DNA of 51,728 nucleotides from Gyrodactylus bullatarudis (Eukaryota > Platyhelminthes > Monogenea > Gyrodactylidea > Gyrodactylidae), in contig SSNU01000138.1 of assembly GCA_012064415.1 (NCBI GenBank), positions 217,612-269,339 on the forward strand. The letters are read 5' to 3'. The notes below the pieces were generated by a model, which searched no databases, had not been told where the DNA came from, and saw only the letters and a program-made list of their open reading frames with translations. A program made the position numbers and the translations under genes. This document shows, one piece after another, positions 12,701 through 21,100 of the stretch (the first letter of the stretch is position 1; the number at the start of each line of letters is the position of its first letter).

Positions 12701-13706
12701 TTCAACTAGCTGAAAAAACTTTGAGATTTACTCACCAACTTTACGTCTGTGATAGAATAAGCATGGCCCATAATGAGACCGTAAGGACCTTCAGATTCAA
12801 CTTGTTCGGGAGCTGCATCAATGGAACAAGCCATAAGGGAACATCTAGCATGAGCTCTTTCCATAATGTCGAATAGGTTGGCGGGGGATTTTTCGCCCAA
12901 CTCAACCATTTCTGTTAGACCTCCAGTGAAATCTTCCATTGCCTCTGCAGTGGAACCACCTCGGAGAGCTTCATAGGAACCTACGAGTCTTGAACAAAAA
13001 ATATCGAAAAAAGGACGTCTTATCTTACGTAGAAGAGACTACTACTACTACAAAGGTTTGAATAAAAACTCACTTTGCGTATGCCTTTTCGAGAAGGGCA
13101 GACCAAAATTCATCCTTGTCTGTTGAATGGAGAAAGACGAGTTGACCGTTTCTTGTGGGAAGCCGGTCATCGATAACAATATCGATCCAATCGCCAAAAT
13201 GCCATAGACGAAACCAAAACATGCCAACATAAGGTAGACTGTCATCTGAATTTCTGCTATTGTTAAAAGACTGATCAGGAGGAACAACCTGATAGAACAA
13301 GTTTTCGTGCATTGAGAGACTTGCAACAGCAGCCAACAGCCAACAATCACCTAGTTCACCCTGCTTAACATCAAACCGACTTATTCCATCACTTATGAAC
13401 ATTGGCTTAGCAACTAAGTCCTAACACAAGTTATGAGGCTGATTGAATAATTACTTTTGGTCGACACCATTTGTACGTGTTACCTGTAACTGAAAGGCTA
13501 GGATTTATAATTGAATCATTTGTTGGCATGAATGGATCCTCGAATAAAGTTCCTCTAGTAACTTGATTTTTCACCACACTCTGATACCATAGTTTTGAGT
13601 CTTCATATGATTCAGAAATGTGAAATTTCTTTTCCAATAATTCAGAACCTTCTATTTTCCTCCTCATAGCTCCACGAGAATTTACACTTCCTTTTTTTCT
13701 GCCCAT
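3724..13706 (-). CDS. CAPN: Classical calpain (Ca2+-dependent cysteine protease), 12 exons, 734 aa
   Basis: Exons: 13706-13455, 13420-13074, 12988-12736, 11786-11614, 9664-9468, 9421-9049, 6040-6001, 5918-5768, 5709-5651, 4181-4113, 4081-4003, 3935-3724; all phases agree and the total is 2205 nt. The catalytic Cys is in GDCWLLA (C110), His in GHAYS (H275), Asn in RNPWG (N301). A C2-like domain covers about 343-532 ([31 protein letters not shown]). A penta-EF-hand domain follows (about 560-734). Loops at D615-E626 and D645-E656 have canonical Ca2+ ligands; the others are degenerate. The complete triad predicts an active cytosolic, Ca2+-activated protease. Length matches conventional calpains. 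Introns range from 31 nt (4082-4112) to 3008 nt; that at 9422-9467 is GC-AG. It lies head to head with LMAN2. Which vertebrate paralogue it matches cannot be said. Confidence 0.95.
4225..4701. repeat. 36-bp direct repeats bounding a 400-bp block in a calpain intron
   Basis: Near-identical 36-bp blocks beginning GGTGTTCGAATATACGCCAA occur at 4225-4260 and 4666-4701 (two mismatches seen). The sequence between carries a minus-strand open frame of 77 codons (4613-4380) rich in Leu/Ile, which I do not recognise. This could be a mobile insertion with duplicated ends or a local tandem duplication. It lies within the 1469-nt calpain intron. Confidence 0.55.
5137..5580 (+). repeat. Dispersed repeat, copy A (second copy at 28060-28510)
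   Basis: This block shares long near-identical runs, in the same orientation, with 28060-28510 in a VPS52 intron. Examples are ATTAGAAAGGAAATTTATTA, a run from ATGCAATCGCCTGCTCG through TTAGAAGAT, and CTTTGTAATGATAAGTCGGC. Copy B has a roughly 40-base insertion relative to A. There is no coding capacity or recognised family. Two copies in unrelated introns imply a mobile repeat. Confidence 0.75.
6320..6543. mobile_element. piggyBac-type MITE (TTAA duplications, CCCTTTCGGTGCC inverted ends)
   Basis: TTAA at 6320-6323 and 6540-6543 flank a 216-bp element whose ends are perfect inverted copies of CCCTTTCGGTGCCGA; symmetry extends to the CC/GG outside the TTAA. TTAA target duplications with CCCTTT-type termini are characteristic of the piggyBac superfamily. 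The inside has no open frame, so this is a non-autonomous MITE. A subterminal GACATATATGTC palindrome lies near the right end. A related degenerate end (GGACATACATGTCC...GAAGGTTAA) is at 38294-38332 in a PKD2 intron. It sits in the 3-kb calpain intron. Confidence 0.85.
7132..8232. mobile_element. TIR-bounded element containing a LINE fragment
   Basis: 26-bp perfect terminal inverted repeats (TTACCGTTAATCTTGTTACT followed by CTTGAT) lie at 7132-7157 and 8207-8232. Degenerate subterminal copies of the same words (AGTCTTAAGACTA, GATACTC..TAA.AAGATT) sit just inside both ends, including a 20-bp palindrome centred near 7168. Between them lies a LINE reverse transcriptase fragment on the plus strand. 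ATATA-like sequence flanks both ends and may be the target duplication. A LINE inserted into a MITE is the simplest reading. It sits inside a calpain intron. Confidence 0.7.
7144..7893 (+). pseudogene. Non-LTR (LINE) reverse transcriptase, 5'-truncated
   Basis: The frame is open to a TAA at 7891-7893. It holds the C-terminal half of a LINE reverse transcriptase: active-site [11 protein letters not shown], then [26 protein letters not shown], and the thumb/connection motif [15 protein letters not shown]. These are jockey/CR1-type landmarks. The first ~30 residues come from TIR-like sequence rather than RT, so the first codon given is arbitrary. The palm upstream of YADD and the endonuclease are absent, so the copy is dead despite its open frame. 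Downstream sequence turns AT-rich and re-enters TIR-like sequence near 8030. Confidence 0.85.
9700..11600. repeat. Cluster of related AT-rich repeats in calpain intron 4
   Basis: Intronic DNA composed of several copies of one repeat family, recognised by words such as ACTCAATATTTTT, GGCCNAATTTTGAATTTCGAAAATG and AAATTTC.GCTTTTTC. Copies are seen near 9770-9960, 10600-10720 and 11395-11510; others are outside this intron at 6790-6880 and 23110-23341 (partly inverted). No open frame is shared. The strongest structure within it is the foldback at 10707-11388. Confidence 0.55.
10707..11388. repeat. Large foldback: ~255-bp inverted arms, 163-bp spacer
   Basis: The left arm 10707-10959 reads, with few mismatches, as the reverse complement of 11123-11388; the right arm has an extra ~15 bases. 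Shared runs include GATATGAAGTTGGGAATCTA, GGCGCCAGAATCCCATTTTT and GATCAAGATTAGACAAGAAA. Transcribed as part of the calpain pre-mRNA it would fold into a very long double-stranded stem. Foldback transposons or inverted insertion of two copies of the local repeat family would explain it. High arm identity suggests it is young. Confidence 0.85.
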
Positions 13707-13891
13707 CTTAGGAAATGTTGTTGGACCATGCTAAAAATAACTCTAGCTACGAGACATTACCAAAATATTAGTCAAAAAATTTTCCTTGGTCATATATATT
13801 CAAACTTGAATTTGTTCACAAACTTATAATAGAACAATTGTTGAAAAATTTAAAATTTGTTGTCTGCCTTGTTTGTATTTGTAAAAGATTC
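13707..13891. promoter_or_regulatory. Shared intergenic region of divergent calpain and LMAN2 genes
   Basis: Only 185 bp separate the two start codons, so both promoters and 5' UTRs must lie here unless there are distal non-coding exons. It is AT-rich with no convincing TATA or CpG-type element. The bidirectional promoter is inferred from spacing alone. Confidence 0.5.
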
Positions 13892-15486
13892 ATGTTTCTG
13901 ACTCAAGTTATCTTTCTACTCAGTTTAACATGTGTACTCTCCCTTACAAATATGGCCAGATATTCCCTTCGTCAGCCATTTTCAAGTAATTCAATTTATT
14001 TCATATAATTCTAGATGAGAATTGGCTCAATGATGGTTCAGCACATTATACTGAAAGCTTTTTGAGATTAACTAATTCCATAAGATCTCAAAAGGGCTTC
14101 TCATATAATACTCTCAAAGTTAATTTCCCGTACTGGGAAGTTCATCTTGGTTTTCGGGTTCATGGAGAGTCTGTCTCTTTATTTGGTGATGGTTTAGCCT
14201 TTTGGTATGCAGAGAAGTTTGATTACGGCGACGCTTTTGGAATGTTGCACAAATTTAAAGGTCTTGGTGTGTTTCTTGATACTTATAACAACCAAAATAA
14301 CGGCGCGAAGGGAAATTTTCCTCTCATCTCAGCCATGATCAATGATGGATCCAAGATTTATGATCATGAAGTTGATGGAGCCCGTCATCGAACTTTGGGC
14401 TGTAATCTTAACTTTAGAAATTCGGAAACTTATAATATTTTGAAAATTAAATATTACAAGGAAACTCTCTCGGTCAGTTATGTCGATAAGGAGAAAAATG
14501 TTGAATGCTTTACAGAATCAAATGTTTTTCTACCAACCAACTTGTATTTCGGCGTCTCTTCTGCAACCGGAGATCTTCATGGTTAGTATTTTCCTTGATT
14601 TTTATCTATCGCAATAATATTTGTCTAAATATTCTTAGATAACCATGATATTTACTTTATCGACGTATACCATATTGAAGATGACGTGAAGGAAGATAGA
14701 TCCAACGTTGTTCCACGCCAAGGAAATTATGTCCCTTATAACCAAAGTGAGTAGCAATATTTTAGGAAAAGCTTATCCTAGTTTTACAGGTACGTATAAA
14801 GGATAAAGCTTATTTAGAAAAAGAAATTATTCATTCGTTTATTTTGCGGGTAAAAGAAATCAGAGACTTCTTTCATCTTTTAAATCAAGTAGAGAATACA
14901 TCTCTGGTTTGTAAATAATAATAATAATTTGTGTCTTTGCATTGCGTAATCAAGATTTTTCCTCTCTCTTACTCTAAATGAGTTCTTTTGAAAATTTGAG
15001 TATTTGATCAATACTTTGGTGAATTGAATAAGTTTCATGGCAACTATTTGTTCCCAATCGCCAATCAATAAAGAGAAATTTGATATAACTCACTCATTTG
15101 TACTGAGATGCTTTGTCTAGTAGACACTATCTATTTTTTATAAAAATCTAGAATCAAAAAGAAATATATATATTTCAAGAGCTCTCTTAATTCACAAATT
15201 TTTTACCTAAATGGAATTATATATTATCTAGTATGAATCTTATTTATCTTATTACGAATGGAATAGTAAATTTTTATAGCTAAAATTCAGATTTATTTTG
15301 CACATATTTCATAATTGAATACTTTTAATTTCAGACATTGATTCTTCGAGTGGTTACAGCTTCTTTCGCATTCTGATAAATATATTCCTGTATACCTTGC
15401 TTATCATTGTCATCCTAGTTGGAGTAGCTTTTGCCTACAAGTTTTATCAGAAACGTCAGGAGAACAGATTAAAAAGATTTTATTAG
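13892..15486 (+). CDS. LMAN2: VIP36-like L-type lectin cargo receptor, 4 exons, 306 aa
   Basis: Exons: 13892-13985, 14015-14581, 14639-14746, 15335-15486; phases agree and the total is 921 nt. An N-terminal signal peptide (LTQVIFLLSLTCVLS) precedes a legume-type lectin domain (about 30-245). Expected ligand residues are D90 (GDGLAFWY), N124 (LDTYNNQN), H149 (YDHEVDG) and D218 (TGDLH). A stalk, one membrane helix (about 268-287) and a short basic tail ending KRFY follow; KRFY is the VIP36 ending. The family binds high-mannose glycans in a Ca2+-dependent way and cycles between ER, ERGIC and Golgi. It is shorter than mammalian VIP36 (about 356 aa), mostly at the N-terminus and stalk. The first intron is only 29 nt and contains a stop, so it must be spliced. 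LMAN2L is the alternative paralogue. Confidence 0.93.
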
Positions 15487-15678
15487 AACTTGCCAAGAAA
15501 AAGTAACCATCTATGTATGTGAAAGAAGAAGAATTTTTTAAAACTATGATGTGAAAAAAGATAGACGTTCTATTTGTATAACTCAAAAATTTTGTACGTA
15601 AAATAACATTCAATTCAAAAAATCTTGACAAAAATGTTAATGTTATACCTTTTAATCCACTTTAATATTATATACATG

Positions 15679-15684
15679 AATAAA
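15679..15684 (+). terminator. LMAN2 poly(A) signal AATAAA
   Basis: Canonical hexamer about 195 nt after the LMAN2 stop, in AT-rich sequence. No nearer AATAAA was seen. Confidence 0.55.
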
Positions 15685-15947
15685 TTTAATATTTTTTACG
15701 ATATTTGATTGATTTATTATTCCGATAATGTTTTATTAAACAATAAGCTGTCGATGCAACAATCATGTTTTATCGATTATTCAATCAGTTTTCTTTAAAA
15801 ATTTGAACTTTATCAGAAATCATATCTGGTCTATGTGCGTACAAAGCTGTTCATTGAAATTTTTTGAATCATGTTTTGAGTTTAGAATAAAATAGGGACT
15901 GTAAATCACAATGTTTTATAGTTTAACAGTTCCAATAAAAATATTTC

Positions 15948-16053
15948 TTAATGAAAGGAGATGCCAAAGAATTTCTTAGAGATAAGCGCTTTATTTCGGG
16001 CATACTCTTCTGTACTTATCTCTAAGAAATTCTTTGGCATCTCCTTTCATTAA
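15948..16053. repeat. Perfect 39-bp inverted repeat with 28-nt loop
   Basis: Arms 15948-15986 and 16015-16053 are exact reverse complements (for example GGAGATGCCAAAGAATTTCT); the loop is 15987-16014. It lies between LMAN2 and the PAK gene, outside any coding exon. The rest of 15487-16268 holds the LMAN2 3' UTR and nothing else I recognise. Such a perfect stem could be a recent palindromic insertion, a small-RNA precursor hairpin, or an assembly palindrome. Confidence 0.9.
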
Positions 16054-16268
16054 AAAATGAGTAATAGCATAGTCACAGTCAAAGACGAAATAAGTAATCA
16101 TCTCCAAGATAAGAAAAAAAAATATTTCAAATATATTAGCTAAACATTAGTAAAACAAATATTGTACATATATGTTTTGATTTGTTTAACATTGTTACTT
16201 ATTTAAATACAGGATTTTTTGACTTTTTCAATTTGTAGGAAATTCCTACCAAATATTTTAGCCTTACA

Positions 16269-17591
16269 ATGAATATATGGGGCAAAAAGAAACATTCAAA
16301 TCGTGATAAAATATTGAATATAAGCTCCCCATCAAATCATACCCATAATCTCCATGTGAAATACGATTCAGAAAAAAAGCAAATTGTTGGTCTTCCAAAT
16401 TATTGGCTTGATAAACTCCTTGCCGAAGGGTTTACCAATGAGGAGATAACTCAATCTGAACAGTTAATTTCTGCTATTGATGCATTTTCAAGAAATGCTA
16501 ATAGAAATAAAGAAAAGTTTATTAATGAAAAGGGAAACGTTGCTGAAAAATCTGAGGATGATCTTGATTGTGAACCTGTAAATAAGGAGCCAGTCATTAT
16601 CAATGATGAATCTTCTAAAGTACCAAAATCTGATGGGCCGGTGAGACGTGTCAAGCCACAAGCTCTTTCAGACGAGGAATTTACTTTACAACTCAAGAAA
16701 GTTGCTGCTTCTAGTGAACGCCGCCATATATATGACCTCAAGTCAAAACTAGGAAGTGGAGCTTCTGGTGTTGTCCGTTTAGCCGTTAATAATGTAACTA
16801 ATCAAGTTGTTGCTGTGAAAATTATGAATTTGAGAAAGCAGCCAAAAAGAGATTTAATTCTAACAGAAATCAATGTGATGAAGCACACGAATCATCCAAA
16901 TATTGTGAATTACATTGAATCGTTTTTCATAGAGCCCACTAACGAACTGTGGGTCGTCATGGAATTTCTCGACGGTGGGTCAATGACTGAAATCGTTATG
17001 GAGACAATCATGCACGAAAATCTCATAGCTGAAGTTGTCAGGGAAATTTTAAAGGCATTAGAATTTCTACACAGTAAAAGTATCATCCATCGAGATATCA
17101 AATCGGATAATGTCCTTATAGGAACTTCGGGCAAAGTCAAATTGACAGATTTTGGATTTTGTGCTCAATTGGCCAATCATGACTCAAAGAGACAGACTAT
17201 GGTCGGTACACCTTACTGGATGGCTCCTGAAGTCATTGAAAAGTCTTCCTCCTATGATTCTAAAGTAGATATTTGGTCTCTAGGGATTCTCGTCATCGAA
17301 ATGATTGATGGCAAGCCTCCATATTTAGATATCCCACCAATTCGTGCAATTTATGCAATCCTGTGTAATCCACCGCCAAAGCCAGCAACTGAAGGACTAT
17401 CAGAAGATATTCTTGACTTTATTAATTGTTGTTTGAAGAAAGCTCCGGAAGAACGTCATTCAGCTAGTCAGTTGTTAAAGCATAAATTCCTGGAAAAAAC
17501 AGAAGACCTCTCATACTTGGGAAAACTTGTGGATGCTGCACGAAAGCAATCTGGTCATAAAAATCCGCTATCAGAATTATCCAAAAACTAA
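16269..17591 (+). CDS. PAK: PAK-type (p21-activated) Ser/Thr kinase, intronless, 440 aa
   Basis: One uninterrupted frame from ATG to TAA. Residues 18-30 form a CRIB motif (ISSPSNHTHNLHV) that in PAKs binds GTP-bound Cdc42/Rac; the usual Phe is Thr25 and the following Gly is Lys31. The autoinhibitory segment follows (GLPNYW...). The kinase domain covers about 155-408: Gly loop LGSGASG, K184, E200, HRD (274-276), DFG (294-296) and the activation segment KRQTMVGTPYWMAPE with T310 matching the PAK1 activating Thr. All catalytic residues are present. It is shorter than PAK1 (545 aa) because the N-terminal SH3-binding arm and the linker are reduced. It acts on cytoskeletal targets. Lack of introns beside intron-rich neighbours could mean a retrocopy, though the frame is fully conserved. 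A pyrimidine tract and AG near 16239 may mark a 5' UTR intron. Confidence 0.92.
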   Translation: MNIWGKKKHSNRDKILNISSPSNHTHNLHVKYDSEKKQIVGLPNYWLDKLLAEGFTNEEITQSEQLISAIDAFSRNANRNKEKFINEKGNVAEKSEDDLDCEPVNKEPVIINDESSKVPKSDGPVRRVKPQALSDEEFTLQLKKVAASSERRHIYDLKSKLGSGASGVVRLAVNNVTNQVVAVKIMNLRKQPKRDLILTEINVMKHTNHPNIVNYIESFFIEPTNELWVVMEFLDGGSMTEIVMETIMHENLIAEVVREILKALEFLHSKSIIHRDIKSDNVLIGTSGKVKLTDFGFCAQLANHDSKRQTMVGTPYWMAPEVIEKSSSYDSKVDIWSLGILVIEMIDGKPPYLDIPPIRAIYAILCNPPPKPATEGLSEDILDFINCCLKKAPEERHSASQLLKHKFLEKTEDLSYLGKLVDAARKQSGHKNPLSELSKN

Positions 17592-18178
17592 TGATTATTT
17601 GTTTTTAATAGTATCGAATTTTCATATTTTTATTCAGATAAAAATAATATGTAATAAATTTATTTTGATTGATTAATCAGAATTTTGAATTGAATACATT
17701 ACTTTAGCTTAAACAGATGTATTAAAAACACTTAAGAAGCAATCCTTTTATTCTGATTGTAAATCAATAGAGCTGTTAAATTGAAAAATTTTCAAAAGTT
17801 TACAAAAACTACCTCTAAAAAATCTCTAGTTTCGAGGGAACATTTTGGCAATCCATGATCGATTTGGCCTATTCATTGAAAGATTCTGATCTATATTCGA
17901 GACACCCGGAAATTTGTAAGCTCGGGGATCACTTCCGACCATAAGAAAAAGACCATGAAAATCAGTAAACTAAATACTGTTTAATAGTATTAAATTTTAA
18001 TACAAGATAAATTATCTAGTTTTCTACTACCTTTTAACATTTACAGTTATAAGACTTATTTCAATGAAATAATTTCATTTGATATAATTTTAATTTGAAA
18101 TAATAACTTGATGATTTAGTAAAAATATTGAAATATCTTCAACCCTTTTTACTGCGTTTAAATAATTAGTTCTCTTAA
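17592..18178. other. PAK 3' flank and VPS52 upstream region
   Basis: An AATAAA poly(A) signal at 17653-17658 is 62 nt past the PAK stop. The remainder is AT-rich with no recognisable coding sequence and presumably includes the VPS52 promoter. Confidence 0.5.
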
Positions 18179-21100
18179 ATGGAAAAAACTTGGAGAAATA
18201 ATTATGACAATCTAATAGATTTTAGAGTGCCAGAAAAGAGTAATTTAAAGAGCTCTAATAATTATTTATAGGTGAAGATTACTCTAATCTTTGTGATAGT
18301 ATCCAAAAGCTTTTTAACAATAAAGATATAGATCTTAGAGAATATTCTTTGGATATTAGGAATAAATTGCAAAGTCTAGAGACAACAGCCATTGATAAAT
18401 ATGTAGAAAGTGCTCCCAAAGTAACTGATCTTCATGAAAAACTCTTTGAATGCGATGCAATTCTTGAGGCAAGTCACTTTTTAATTATTTCTTTAGAGAC
18501 TACAAAATGTCTTGTCCGCTTTCTATAGGGATATTGACAATATCAGCTCAGATATTTTAGAGCTCCAGCAGAAATCAATGTTTATGCATTCCAGACTACA
18601 AAATCGACAATCAGTTCGTACAGAAATCTCTCGATTTTTATCTGACGTCATCATTCCGGAAGCTCTGATTGAACATGTATTTTTTACAAATCCATCAGAG
18701 CAGGCTTTCCTCGAGAATCTTCACGACCTTAATCATCGACTTAAAGTCTATGCATCAGAGACTAGAAAAAGCTTTAAATCTTCCTCTGATACTGGGTATG
18801 TACTTCAGAAGTTAAAACTGAAATCTCTTTCAATGGTTAGAAATTTTATTCTAACAAAAATTTATGCAATGAAAAAACCGTTGGCCAATTATCAAATCAT
18901 CCAAAATCAACTTCTCAAGTTTCGATTTTATCTTGAATTCATTTATGAACACGATCGTCAGGTTTACGAAGAAATTAAAAACGAATACATAGGATCTCTG
19001 AGTAAAATATTTTATTCATATTTCAAAACGTACACTTCTAAATTGATCAAATGTCAAGGGGACTCCATGTTCCTTAGAGATGAACTTTTGGGAAAGAAAT
19101 TTGATGATGGAAATAATACAAATATTGTTGGTCTTAATCAGCTCAGCAGTATCGGTACAAACAAACGAATAGTTGGAACCTATAGTGTCGGTGATAGATT
19201 GAAAAAAATTCTCAGTGAAGGATCCGGTGCACCTTCAGTCCTAGTACCGCATACATTACCCAAAAATGAACAGGTATGCATAATTTATCATAAAAGTTTT
19301 ATTCCCCCCCCTCATCAATGTTCCATACGTTTATCAAATAATCATGCTATAACTCAGGGCCTCAAAAATAGTACCGAATAAAATAAAATAGTACTTTAAC
19401 GTAAATTCTGGCAAAATTTTATAGTATTCAGATCTTGAGTCATCAAAATTTCTGATTTTTTTACCTTTCAATAGAGAAAAACATGAATGAGATAGAAAGA
19501 CAGATAAATTCAGGAATAAATTCTTAACAAAAGAGTACAAGGAAACTTTCCCTTGAAAATTTATCTATTTACTTCGAAAATCCTTAACTTCAACTCAATT
19601 TTATGCCTATCTTTAAAGAAGTCCTGGAAAATTATGCTTCTGTAAAATATTTTCATTGACAAATCTCTATTTTTTAACACCTAAAAATAAGAATAAAGAT
19701 AACAGTCGTAGTAATTCATCAATAAAATTAATCTACAACTCCATATTTTAAATTCTATAGAAGCAATATTTTCCAACCTGATTCAAAGCTTCAATCTAGA
19801 TGCTTGCTGCTTACATATGTTGCTTTATATCAGAAATCTTGTTATCAAATCATAAAAAATTGTGTTTGGTTGTTCACTAGTCGAGATATGCCATATTCTG
19901 AGACTTTATTTCAAAAATATTAGAAAAAAGTATCGTGAAAACAATTTAGTACAGAAATATAATAATAATACCAGCTATCTTTAAAATAGGATTAGATGAG
20001 TTGATATTTTCTTCAGATTATCAAAACTCAGCCAGTCCTTTGTCTAGAGTGAAAATAGACCAAATGGTACTTTTTTTGAGGTCCTAAATCAAGTGCTCAT
20101 TTTGGTTACTCTGCCGATTATGCATAATAGGCAGGAGCTCTTGCCGAATATGGATAATTTGGGGGAGGTGTATTCCTTTATGATATATCAAATCTATCTT
20201 ATGAAGAAGAAAATTGGAATGGCTTGTTTCTTTAGTCCTTAATACCAAGAGAATATGGGTGTATATTAGGTTAACTCGGGGCTTGAAATATCATTCTGAT
20301 ATTTCAATTGAGGAGTACATAAGAGGATTTTTGATTTCCTTATTTTCAAGATGACACGTGTATCATTCTATTAGCGTTCAGACGAAGTGACCAAAGCCGA
20401 TAGCAATTGTCTACTATCTCAATCTCTTTTTGAAAAGTTTGCACATGCCAGTGTTGGTCTATTGCCAGAACACTATCGTATAAGAGAAAAATAAGTCGAT
20501 CTAGTTGATTATCAATAACCGCACAGATGGTGAATATGAATTCCTATTGGTTTATCAAGATCATTTCACAAAATATCTTCTACTTTGACCGCTCAAATCA
20601 ATAAGAGCCTCAGACGTTTCGGTCCACCTCATATTTTGCAGTCAGACAATGTACGAGAATGTAAAAACTCTAAAATTAGAGAATATACTACTAGCCACAC
20701 ACACACCCCCAAATTATCCATATTCGGCAAGAGCTCTTGTCTTTTATGCATAATCGGCAAAAAATTGCCTAATCTGGATAATCAAAGTCTAAATTAACCA
20801 TATTAATCTGAGGGCTGCTGATTATTTTGAAATTAAAAAATTTCATATTCTGTTATACAAAACTCCTAATTTCCCAGAAATTCTTCTCAGCCTGTCTAAA
20901 AAGAGCTAATATAAGCCTTATTTTTATTTGAAACATTGCAAAAAATATCAAAAATCACAATTTATCAAAGTAAAATCCAATGAGCAATCTTGGCGCAATT
21001 GCAAAATTTTTCATTTTTATTCGAGATTTAGTGTATCAGAACAATCTCGAGAATAAACAAATAATTTCTCTGTTAATATATATTGTAAAATCTCTCAATT

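Noticed and set aside
13048..13350. Minus-strand 100-codon hydrophobic frame overlapping calpain exon 2
   Set aside because: Alternate frame of the catalytic-domain exon; Leu/Ile richness is a frame artefact.
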